Shown one piece after another: positions 52,097 through 62,642 of a stretch of 64,000 nucleotides of DNA. Under the pieces are notes generated by a model. That model was not told the origin of the DNA. It ran no database searches and saw only the letters and a list, made by a program, of their open reading frames with translations. Within the stretch, counting starts at the first letter, position 1. Each line of letters opens with the position of its first letter. This stretch comes from Trichomonas vaginalis G3. Lineage: Eukaryota; Parabasalia; Trichomonadida; Trichomonadidae. The stretch lies in assembly GCF_026262505.1 (NCBI RefSeq), contig NC_067203.1, forward strand, positions 22,549,411 through 22,613,410, in the 5' to 3' direction. Made by a program: the position numbers and the translations under genes.

Positions 52097-53700
52097 TCAT
52101 CGAAACGAATCTTCAAAAGAGCATCTTCCGTGAAAATCTATATTGTTTTTGTAAACTTCTTTGCTCTCATTCAATCTGAACGTCAGTCTTGTCACCAGTA
52201 TATTGTAATTTGAGCGTACCAACAGTTTGAAATCACCCCATAAAGTCTTCTGAGTCAGAAATGGAATGCCAGCCAAAAGTTTAGAACGGTCTCCATTTGG
52301 ATATGAGTTTTTTGACCTCTCCTGTATGAGCCATACTTTCACATTTGGCATAATAAGAAATTTGCATTTCAGGGTTAATGGTTGTTAGTGAGTTGTTGTT
52401 TAAAGTTCATAGCATCTAATGATCAAGTTGTAATGATCCTCATATCCTCACTGTAGAAATATTCTTTCCTTGGATAATATTTGCCATCTAATGTTTAATG
52501 AAGTTTAATACCAGGGTGTGTAGAAACAAGAATAGTCATTTTATAGTTCGGTCTGAACAGTACAAACATAGTATTCTGCGATGTTTCATTGCAGTTGTTA
52601 ACAAATATCTGGTTCTTGCACTACGCGGTACCTGGATTTTGGTTTCCAACTTCACCTGCAAGTTTTGAACAGATATTTGGTTGTATTAGGGAACATAAGT
52701 GGACTGCATATAATTTGGCAGTAAAGCATTTGAAATATCTGGGTCCAACATATAAGACTGTAAGTCTGTTTTATTCTCTGTCATTCAACTGTTCGCAAAT
52801 GTAAACTTTAACTGTGTCCCCAAGCAAGTTCAGCAGCATTGAAAATAATAGTTTACTATCATTGTTGAAGTTTGAGAAACCAAAAGTCTAAGTCAACTTT
52901 GTCTTTGCAAAATTCGGCGAATGACGTTTGATTTGTTCCTTACGTCTGTAATAGTGGACAAAAAAAAAAAATTTGGGGGTTTTTTCTTGTGTTGGGGGTT
53001 TTGGCAATGACTAAGTTATTTTTGCTTAGTAAGTTCAATAGAAATTTTTCCTGCCCAGTTTGCAAGTATCTTAAAAACCTGAGAATGAGGAAAGATGACA
53101 AAGGAACTATAAGTTTCAGTTTTACTTTGGTTACTGCTGCTGCAGTTTGTCCAGAAAAGGTTAACATACTCCTGGAACGTTAGGGTCAAGTCTTCTTAAT
53201 TTTTCTCAATGGTGGGCAATACTGGTCTGTTTTTGTTCTCTAGCTTGTGGTTTTTACTGAGTTTCCTCAAAGCGAACCATTCATAAGTTTGCCCATGTTA
53301 TGTTTGAACTAAGTCAGAGTTAGATATATCTTATATTCCCATGAAAACTTCTGGAGCATATTGGTATCCGACATAAGAAAATTCTATTGCACCTTTCTTG
53401 TCAGAACAACTTGCAGAAGGTTTTTTATTTCAATGGTCTTGTTCCACTAATAAGACTGAGTTGTCAAATAGATAATAATATGAACCTTCGCAAGCAATAT
53501 CTACTGTTGTTGAAAACTTCTCGCAAACTCACCTACGTTTTCCATAAGAAACAGCGAGTTTGTATATTCGTAAAAGTTCCAGGAACTATTTTCTGGACCT
53601 TCATAATAGGGCAATTGGTCCGCAAAATTCGTTATACCATTCGGAACATTTCGTTCATGGCATCCAAAACTGTTTGGCGTTATATTCTGAGGGCGTACAT
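52097..53700 (-). pseudogene. Large gene, possible major capsid protein, degraded
   Basis: Start at 53700 after TTTTTACCATTATGAA, closely like the leader TTTTTACTGAGATGAA of E1 genes. Pieces: ITNFADQLPYYEGPENSSWN, FYEYTNSLFLMENVGEFARS, SYVGYQYAPEVFMGI, YICEQLNDRE and a C-terminal SKEVYKNNIDFHGRCSFED. About 530 codons, near the size of Maverick major capsid proteins, and beta-rich. No diagnostic motif was recognised, so the capsid role rests on size, place and character. Confidence 0.4.
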
Positions 53701-53729
53701 TTCATAATGGTAAAAATATAGAATAGTGG

Positions 53730-56700
53730 ATTTTAATATGTCAAAATAGAACCGCACTCGCCCAAGCTTTACTTTCTTCCTGACCTGAGTTTTTAACTGA
53801 ATCTTTAAACTCTTCTTTTTCCTTCATTGCCCACTACTTTCACTAGATGAAGTTACTTCTTCACTACTTTCACTTTGTTTCACTCTTCTCTTCCTTCTTT
53901 GGTGTCGCTTTTGGTAACTTGCCCCTCTTGCTTCAAGTTGTAGCATCTTTGCCTCATGTTCACGCTAGTCAGTTGTATTAATTCCCATTGTCCTTTTGCC
54001 TTTGGGCTCTGGTCGCCCGATCTTCAGGTTTTTAACCTATATCCTAGAAGATTTTGGTCATAGTTTTGTTTTGAGTCTTCGCTTATTGTTTGCATGACTC
54101 TTTCCTGAGTTTCCCGGTTCAAGTCTTCAAACAGAGCTTGTCCATATGGATAAGCTCGTTTCCAAATATATGTTTTGGGTAGCATTCTGGTTTTCTTTCC
54201 ACTGTAAACCAATAATATCTTTTGTGAATGGGAAAGCTTTCCCAACGTTTTGTCATGTCTTGGCCGTCGATTTTATTTCTGTAGTGGTTTTATTTGTCAT
54301 GGAAACATGTTTTTCATACTAACATTTCATTTGGTACTGTCCATTTGAGTTTTTTCTTAAATAATTCATCCCTTCTCAGTCATTGTCTGCAAAGTAAGTT
54401 TTTATGAATTTTGCAAACTTTCGTTTTGCAAGGTCATGTTACATAGGTTCTCTTCTCTCTCTGCCCTAACTTTTTCTCTAAACTCTTCAACCAAATATAC
54501 CATCTCTATGGTTCTCTGTGTAGTTCTTTTGAGATAAAATGTTCTAGAACGTCAGGTGTTATATTTTCCCTCAGCCATGTTCATTTCATACCGTCCAAAA
54601 TATCTGCATCTTCATATCTTTCATGGCATTAAGCCGCGCTGAAAAATACCAGCTATATCTGGGGTTCACCATTCAATTCCATTGCGTCTAACAACTTCTT
54701 GGATTGAGGTTGGTAAAGTTTATGAACCACCTATCCGGATTAGCTTTTATGCCCATCTCATTGTATTCATAGTCTGCAGAAACAAAAGTAGGTTTGTTTC
54801 GCATATTGGTTTAGGTCTGGAATGAACCTTAACCAAATGTTTCATTTTCTTATAATGTTTTTGTTGATTAACCTTTTATTTTCACGAGGTTCAGCCAAGT
54901 TGAACGTTATATGGTCGTTAAGTAAAAAGGATTATTGGTATTGCGTCATTTTCTTTCAGTACTTCCATTCTATGCTGAATATTTTCAATCTGATGTTGGA
55001 GTCTTTTGTATGTCGGTGAACATTTCATTCGATATCCTTCTACTATGTCAGCCGGAATTTTTCTTAGATCTTGGAAAGATTCCAATATTCACCTCATACT
55101 CTTTGTTGAGGGTCAATGATTTTTCGGCTGTTCCAAATCTTCATCTAGTTTCTGTGCAGTTAGTTTTTCCCAAAGGGAGGGACTTGGTTTTGTTTCCTTC
55201 AGGCTCTTTCTTTGCTGTTTGTGCTGAACCTATTTCTTCCATGTCGGTTGGTATCCTGAACTTCTTTCCTGTTGAGTTTTTTCTTGTATTTCCTCATCTG
55301 CTGGTATTTCATATATTCCGAGAACCGTTTTTAACAAAAGTTCCTATCTAAGGTCATCCGGACTCATAACCTTTCTTCTTTTCGTTCCGTCTCTATTTTT
55401 TTACGGGCGTTTCATGAAGAGAGTTGAATTTATCATTTACTCTGACATCAAATATTCGGAGTAAATCAATACCATGTCATTTGGATGATATGCTATTAAA
55501 TCATATCACTTTGCGAGTTTGTATTTTCCAGTTGAAGACTTTATATCCGTTTTATCTGAACCATAAAAGCTAAATAGGTTCGGGTTCAGTTATTTCTTTC
55601 CTTGAAGCTTTCTAATAGCTTCTATATATCTGTCACTAAAAGTCAAGAGTACTGGGTAACATAATCTTCCTTTAAGCATTTTTAAGAATTCTTTGGTTTC
55701 CTTTTTCTCTACTTCTTTTATGTCTTGCTCTGTTGTAGTGCTGTGGCAGGGTTTTGAACTGTTGGTTGCTGTGCAGGGTTTTTGAACTGTTTGGTTGCTG
55801 TGGCAGGGTTTTGAACTGTTTGGTTGCTGTGCAGGGTTTTGAACTGTTGGTTTGCTAAGGCTGGATTTTGAAACTGTTGTTGTTGTGCAGGGTTTTTGAA
55901 CTGTTGGTTTTGGTTGTTGTGCAGGGTTTGAACTGTTGGTTTTTGGGTTGTTGTTGTTGTGCAGGGTATTTGAAACTGTTGGTTTTGGTTGTTGTTTGTG
56001 GTGCTGGATTTTGAACTGTTGTTGTTGTGGTTGGTTTTGGTGCATGCCCTGTGGTCTATGTCCATGTGCACGATGTAAATGTTTTAGGTAGTCTGGTGCA
56101 GGTGCCTTTCTCTTGGAGGGTTTGGTGGTATATAAGTTCCCACCAGCTGGCAACATATGTTCCATCTGCAGCATAGTGTCCCTACCTGAACTTTTCGGTC
56201 TTAAAGAAAGCCCAATTACTAGGTCTGTTTTGGTCTTGTTGTAAACTCTTTTTCTGACTTTCCACAACAGTTGCTGCTCTTAACGGCGTCATAGGCAACT
56301 TTGAAACTGCCTGTCTCGTTGCTGCATCTGTTATTTTCGTCATATTTTGTGCTACTTCTCTTAACTCTTTGTGAAACCTTACAGACTTCAAGTTTCCTTT
56401 CCCAGATGAGAAGTCGTTCAACTAGTTTCACCTTCTATGAAGAGCTTCGAAGGCAATTCTTAAAGTCAGCATTCATTAAAGCTTCATTTTGAACTGTCCT
56501 TCATCCGCTTGTATTTTTGTCCTTATTGACCCTAATAAAGTTGGGCTGCTTTAGCGTTGGGCTTGTGGCATTAACCAGTCATTATTAGCTTTTATATATA
56601 TCTGCGCTTTTCATTGCCATTTTGCATGGCTGCCGGTCGTTTAATTTTTTAAACTTGTTCCTTGTGCTAAGTTTTCATAACTGTACGGTTTTGGTTTTGC

Positions 56701-57135
56701 AACTGTAAAAGTTTTTCTGCCTTTACATTTGCTTCAACTTCTTTTTATACTCAATCGCTATCCATATATGTCCTTCAGGGCTTTTTTGTTTTATCTCTTC
56801 ATCTTTCAAGGTACTTTAATCATTGAGTAGTTATGGTTTTTCCCAAATTTATGACATCTTGTCATTTTTGCTACTTCTGCTGCTTTTCCCCTGACACTTT
56901 TTTCGCACCATATTCCTTCTGTACTTAGTTCTTTCAGTTTGTTCTTCTTTCTTTCTTTTCTTACGTTTAACTCAATTGAGTTTTCTTTGTCTGTCTGGTC
57001 CATATTCAACATAGTTTCTTTTCGTTTCACTTATTTGTTTCTGTATGTCTTATGTTTTGACTTTTTTGCAGCATCTGTTTTAATTTTTGATTTTTGGAGT
57101 GAACTCAAATCATTTGACTTTGAGGTTATAGAGAA
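53730..57135 (-). pseudogene. Very large degraded coding region, unknown
   Basis: Frames shift repeatedly but the minus strand stays coding-like. In order from 57135: a basic helical part (NVRKERKKNKLKELSTEGIW), FHKELREVAQNMTKITDAAT, AVSKLPMTPLRAATVVESQK, a Gln/Asn/Pro low-complexity block with repeated QNPAQQ-type units (55740-56040), FLKMLKGRLCYPVLLTFSDR, AYHPNDMVLIYSEYLMSE, KTVLGIYEIPADEE, and WKRAYPYGQALFEDLNRETQ near 54130. It may be one protein over 1000 residues or two. PolB sequence of the right repeat runs straight into it at about 57135. Confidence 0.4.
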
Positions 57136-57139
57136 AACC

Positions 57140-58706
57140 TTTCAACAAAGTTGTCGACCTTCTCATAATGTTTTACTCTTCATCTCTTGAGGTTTCTTAA
57201 TGGAATATCCCATGTCGAATTCATAAGCAATTTGGGTGTGCATTGCAAGTTTGGGGTTTGAAGCTTTCCTAATATCATACAGTTGTTGTATGACTTTTCC
57301 AACTGTATAGTTTCCTTCCGGGAACTCACCATCTTCGTTTGGAATTCCAGTCGGATATATTGGACAAACCTCATGTATGCAGCGTTAAGGTCGACATAGT
57401 ATATCTTTCATCTGAGTCGAACTTGTCGCAACAATTGGTCCAGTTTGTGGAAATTCAAGTGAGTCTTTATCTTCTGAGAAACTTCTCCTGTTATCTCATA
57501 AACAGTCGAAGGCAACCTGTTTCATATAAAACCTTCTGACCTAACTCAGATGCTCTCCAATACAATTTGACGTCAATTGGATGTCTCAATGGAAGTTTGT
57601 TTATAGCATCTTGAAGTTCTTTGCAACCTCATTGGAAGTTCTTCTGGTTCAGGTTGGTATCCGAACATACCAACCCTTGTGGAACTGTGTACTTCTTTTG
57701 TACTAGAACTTTGTCTGGAACAACTTTTGGTCTTGCTAACAATGAAAGTTTGTTTCGTCTTTTGGTACAAAAGTTTCTGTCAGCTTGTCATCTGGAATTG
57801 GTTCCAACAAACCTTTCTCGAAAAGAATGTTTACAGCTCTGACAATGTTGCACTTACTTTTACCAAAGAATGGGTTTGTAAGACTTTCGTTCAACATGAA
57901 GTGGTTGTGGACAATTACAATCTTCAACCATGGTAAGTCTTTGTCAACAACATAGTCGTCATGTGAAGAACCTTTAGCTGTAGGTATGTTGACTCGGATA
58001 TTGACATTTGCCAACGGTGCAATTTTTGCCAATTGACCTCTGAGAATGTACCTTGTCTTCACACATGACTCAAGATACTTCATCTTCTCTTCTGAACAAG
58101 ACCAGAGTTCCTGAGACATGTAAGAATGCAAGGTTCGTTGACAATTGTTTCAATTGAATTGTAAATTCCATACCTTGTCAAGTCAATGTCAGACTTATTT
58201 ATGAACGGGAAGTATCCAGCATGTTGTCTGACTGCTTGAGGGTTAGGTTGGTACCATTCGAACTTGACACTTGCAATTCCTTCAATTGCATTCAAAATGT
58301 CTGAGTCGGAGTCAACCATTTGTTCTCTCTTTGTAGTCTTGAAAGCGTCAAGAAGTTTTGCGGCTGTTTGTTCATTGCCATGTGCATAGTAAATGTGACC
58401 ATCCAAATACATTCTGTTTCTCCTCTGGTAGAAAACATATTCTGGGTCAACTCCTGTGTTCGCGTCATCTGCATAAAGTTGTTTATATCCCACTTCAGGG
58501 TTTGTATAAAACTCTTTCCATCTCATATTTGCATACCATGGTGGCAAACCTAACGCAGCGTCATTTGACATGGCAGTTTGCATTTGTACATCTGTTGGCA
58601 CTTGACCATAGTTTGCCATTGCAGTTTGTATTCTAACTTCATTTGGAATATTCTCTGGGTTTGGTTGTCCAGGTTGCTGTGCATTCGCTAAGTTCTGTGC
58701 GTCCAT
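57140..58706 (-). pseudogene. MDAQ-PolB fusion, truncated before motif C
   Basis: Start MDAQNLANAQQPGQPNPENI at 58706; the fusion point near 58410 (RRNRMY then LDGHIYYAHG) is identical to the left copy. Open to 58080, then frameshifts; the motif A stretch YYVDLNAAYMRF (57366-57401) is in frame. The gene ends at the repeat boundary near 57140, so this copy cannot make a catalytic polymerase. Confidence 0.8.
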
Positions 58707-58719
58707 TTAATATTAGATA

Positions 58720-58860
58720 AAAATATCTCTTACGAGTACATATGCTGAACATTTGCAGGCATTGGTTCATCTTCATATTCTCTGTACTTTTCTGCCACGT
58801 CAAATAAATAAATGACACAATGGAAAAAACTAAAACAAGTAGTCCTATTTCAAACCACAT
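58720..58860 (-). pseudogene. Membrane microprotein, E3 right copy
   Basis: Same start MWFEIGLLVLVF overlapping the methyltransferase end; indels in T-runs alter the frame after the membrane segment. Confidence 0.4.
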
Positions 58861-59661
58861 TTACTTACTAATAAAATTTCTTTATTGTGACACTTTCTCC
58901 AGTTTATAGGACCTTTCTCATATTCTATCTTGTCATATATAAACTCATAGTCATGTATGTCCTCTAACCATCTCATAACGGTTTCCAAACCACTTTTATC
59001 GATGTAAAGTAAAAGCATGGATGGTTATGTATAACGTCTAAAGTTTCTAAAGAGTCTCTCAAAGTCCAGTCTACTTGGTATTGAAAATCCATGTGTTATA
59101 GAACGGCGGTCCACTATAAAGAAAACATTTTCCTTGTCTTTATATTTTTCATACAACTCTGTCCAATGACATCTCACAAACTCTATACCCTCAATATATT
59201 TTTCTATGTCCTCTTTGAAAAACATTTGTATAGTTAAGATATAAAACTTTTGACATAAGTGTTTCAATGTCATGAACTCTTATAGCACCACTATATAATA
59301 GTCTAGCAGATATACTATCCCAGTCTATATATTCTGCTTTTTTTCAAAACCTCTCTCACAATATTTTTCTTATCTAATGGTATACGTTCCATCTTACCTA
59401 TAGGTATCTTTTCTTTTAACTCTTTCAATATATTGTTTGTGTCTGGAATATGTTTGAGACGGTCCATATAGTTGTCGAAGTCATTGCATATAATCTTTGA
59501 GTCAGGAAATACGGTATGACATAAATGGGATATATAGAAACTTCCACCGAACAATCTCCAAATGTTAGACATTCGGTAGTTTTCTTAAGTTCTCTCAATA
59601 TAATATCTTTACATCTACTCTTATTTCCAAAGAACGGTAACGGTGGTTTTGTAAAATTCAT
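58845..59661 (-). pseudogene. Adenine methyltransferase, frameshifted copy
   Basis: Inverted copy of 5991-6809. Three main open pieces (59425-59661, 59315-59572, 59025-59273). The DPPF region is broken by one base near 59108. Confidence 0.8.
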
Positions 59662-59878
59662 TTATATATAATAATAAAAATTTTACCCGAAAAGTGACAA
59701 AACATGAAAACATATATAATTTGTGAAAAGTGACACAAAAAGTGACGCCATTAATATGATGTAAATAACAACGGTTTTTGGTTTTGTCACCGGCTGGTCG
59801 GCTGGGGTTCGGTCCTCCTCTTGGGTCTTGGGCAAAATTTCTTATGGCTAGAGGGGCAACGCCCCTGGAAGCCCCACT

Positions 59879-59945
59879 CACGTGACTCATTTAGCATTCA
59901 GAATATCGTTATGGAGTATTATTGATAAACCCTAAGGTCAGGTAT
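59879..59945. other. Spacer between two facing Maverick ends (junction J2)
   Basis: Reverse complement of 38423-38491 with a few base differences (for example GAGTCACGTGAG in place of GAGGTCAGGTGAG). So E3 is flanked by inverted copies of one spacer. Confidence 0.8.
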
Positions 59946-60193
59946 GTGGGGCCTCCAGGCACTTCGTGCCTCTAGCCCTGAAGATGTTTAGTATAACTTT
60001 TGTCCGGACAAGTAAGGGTCTATCGTCGCTACAGGAAAAGTTACAGGCGTTTCCAAGGAAGTATACTTTGAGAAGCTTCTTCTGGGTCGAAAACATTATA
60101 TAATGTGTCGCTTTTCACAAATTATATATGTTTTCATGTTTTGTCACTTTTCTGTCACTTTTCAGGAAAAAACATTTTTATTATTATATATAA

Positions 60194-61008
60194 ATGAATT
60201 TTACAAAAACCACCGTTACCGTTCTTTGGAAATAAGAGTAGATGTAAAGATATTATATTGAGAGAACTTAAGAAACTACCGAATGGTCTAACATTTGTAG
60301 ATTTGTTCGGTGGAAGTTTCTATATATCCCATTTGTGCCATACAATATTCCCAGACTCAAAGATTATATGCAATGACTTCGACAACTATATGGACCGTCT
60401 CAAACATATACAGACACAAACAATATATTGAAAGAGTTAAAAGAAAAGATACCTATAGGTAAGATGGAACGTATACATTAGATAAGAAAAATATTGTGAG
60501 AGAGGTTTTGAAAAAAGCAGAATATATAGACTGGGATAGTATATCTGCTAGACTATTATATAGTGGTGCTATAAGAGTTCATGACATTGAAACACTTATG
60601 TCAAAAGTTTTATATCTCAACTATACAAATGTTTTCAAAGAGGACATAGAAAATATATTGAGGGTATAGAGTTTGTGAGATGTCATTGGACAGAGTTGTA
60701 TGAAAAATATAAAGACAAGGAAAATGTTTTCTTTATAGTGGACCCGCCGTTCTATAAACATGGGATTTTCATACCAAGTAGACTGGACTTTGAGAGACTC
60801 TTTAGAAACTTTAGACGTTATACATAACCATCCATGCTTTTACTTTACATCCGATAAAAGTGGTTTGGAAACCGTTATGAGATGGTTAGAGGACATACAT
60901 GACTATGAGTTTAGATATGACAAGATAGAATATGAGAGAGGTCCTATAAACTGGAGAAAGTGTCATAACAAAGAAATTTTACTAGTAAGTAAATGTGGTT
61001 TGAAATAG
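60194..61008 (+). pseudogene. Adenine methyltransferase, E4 copy
   Basis: An extra A near 60205 breaks the frame after four codons; further losses at about 60410, 60477, 60650, 60758 (inside the DPPF region) and 60770. The C-terminal 82 residues are open (60760-61008). Confidence 0.8.
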
Positions 61009-61126
61009 GACTACTTGTTTTTAGGTTTTTTTCCATTGTGTCATTTATTTATTTGACGTGGCAGAAAAGTACAGAGAATATGAAGATGAACCAATGCCTG
61101 CAAATGTCCAGTATATGTACTCGTAA
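60993..61126 (+). pseudogene. Membrane microprotein, E4 copy
   Basis: MWFEIGLLVF then a frameshift in a run of T; the stop position is the same as in E1. Confidence 0.4.
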
Positions 61127-61149
61127 GAGATATTTTTATCTAATATTAA

Positions 61150-61511
61150 ATGGACGCACAGAACTTAGCGAATGCACAGCAACCTGGACAACCAAACCCA
61201 GAGAATATTCAAATGAAGTTAGAATACAAACTGCAATGGCAAACTATGGTCAAGTGCCAACAGATGTACAAATGCAAACTGCCATGTCAAATGACGCTGC
61301 GTTAGGTTTGCCACATGGTATGCAAATATGAGATGGAAAGAGTTTTATACAAACCCTGAAGTGGGATATAAACAACTTTATGCAGATGACGCGAACAACA
61401 GGAGTTGACCCAGAATATGTTTTCTACCAGAGGAGAAACAGAATGTATGAGCTCCAGTTAAAGAATGCTATGGAACTCAACAGGAAACGTAAGAGACTAG
61501 GCGGACATTAG
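61150..61511 (+). pseudogene. MDAQ protein, E4 copy
   Basis: Like 6949-7311, but three one-base losses or gains (near 61210, 61313, 61395) break the frame. It keeps the natural basic C-terminus (RKRLGGH), so there is no PolB fusion in E4. Confidence 0.75.
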
Positions 61512-61529
61512 ATTTTTACATATAGTAAA

Positions 61530-61772
61530 ATGGGTTTCTTTGGAAGAATAGGAAACTTCTTTCGAAATGTTGGAAGAGGTATATGGAATGGAATAAAAAC
61601 CGTAGGAAGAGGAATTTGGAACGGTGTCAAAAATATTGGTAAAAGAGTAGGTCAGTTCGTTGGTATTATACCTAAAGACCCTGAACCAGAAGAACAAGCC
61701 CCTGTTATACAACAGCCTGAACCTGCACCACAGTCTAGTTGGCAACCAAATCCAACACCTCAACCGTATTAA
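61530..61772 (+). CDS. MGFF amphipathic protein, intact E4 copy
   Basis: 80 residues, starting MGFFGRIGNFFRNVGRGIWN; differs from the E1 protein at a few positions in the first 30 residues and is identical in the Pro/Gln tail. Gly2 is kept, but residue 6 is Arg instead of Ser, which weakens the myristoylation pattern. Same promoter as in E1. Confidence 0.75.
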   Translation: MGFFGRIGNFFRNVGRGIWNGIKTVGRGIWNGVKNIGKRVGQFVGIIPKDPEPEEQAPVIQQPEPAPQSSWQPNPTPQPY

Positions 61773-61776
61773 AAAA

Positions 61777-62624
61777 TTATATTTTTACCGTTCGATAGTA
61801 GTTGTATATGAAACTAAGTTCTAAGTAAAACGCATGGTATAATGGAACTATTCTCTTTCTTCCATCTGTTGTAAACCATACTTGAAAGTCTGAAATACTT
61901 CCACTTGGTGGTTCGTATAACTTTGTAGGTTTTTCGTAAAAGTCATTTGCCAAGCATAAAAAAGAGTTTTGTGCACCAGAAAATGAAGCATGAACTATAA
62001 TAGCATCTGAGTCGAAAACATTTTCATATGTTCATTAGGGTTTTCGACTTCATAAAAGTCCGGGTGTACTGGATATTCTGCAGGCTGATTTAACATCCTC
62101 ATAAATCTATACCATGCCAAGTTGTTATATTTTGTAGAAATATAAACGTTTTTCCAAGGTCTTCTATTCTTATTGATTTTAACAGTTGCATTTTTCCTGT
62201 CATATATAATATCGAGATGGTACTCTCCCTCGTCAATGTTATACTGGTTTGCATATTCGATATAGATGTCGTTTATTTTTTCTTGAAAAGCTTGAAGAGT
62301 TGTTTCTAAGTTTACAAGCAAATTCACTTGTAAAAGTTTTCCCCGTTCAAATTTCTCATACGTACGTTTTTCTTTGTTATAGTATCGAACTTCAAAACCG
62401 ACTGTAAATGGGAAACCATGTATGGCTTCTGAAATGAACTTCATTCTACGAAAGCCAATAGCTTTTGTGACAGATGGGTCTCTTAACCATCTTAACGGGT
62501 AGTCAAAACGATAGCCTTCATGCTTTACGGTCTCTGTCTCAAACTTTTGACCGACATTCGTAAAAAGTTCATCTAATGGTTTAGTTGTAGCAACTCTTGA
62601 ATTTTCTTTTTCTATTGAAAGCAT
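61777..62624 (-). pseudogene. Structural protein paralogue A, E4 copy
   Basis: Open from 62624 to 61995 with one compensated indel region near 62150-62170 and a lost C near 62034 that shifts the C-terminus. Otherwise nearly identical to 7585-8424. Confidence 0.75.
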
Positions 62625-62642
62625 ATTTTATCTAGAATAAAA

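Larger units (their letters stand above)
38492..59878. mobile_element. Maverick/Polinton E3, 21.4 kb with long inverted repeats
   Basis: Bounded by AGTGGGG...(38492) and ...CCCCACT (59878). Inverted repeats of about 2.75 kb carry the methyltransferase and the front of PolB. It holds PolB, HNH, paralogue B, a packaging ATPase and an SF3 helicase. There is no integrase, fibre, paralogue A or MGFF/MGLF genes: the block equivalent to 7250-12540 of E1 is deleted. Length is within the usual Maverick range. Frames are heavily broken. Confidence 0.85.
57135..59878 (-). repeat. Right long terminal inverted repeat of E3
   Basis: Inverted match of 38492-41250. Better preserved than the left copy: PolB reads in frame for 200 codons (58080-58706). 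The terminal hairpin is GGGGC-AAC-GCCCC (59853-59865) instead of GGCGC-GTT-GCGCC. Confidence 0.8.
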
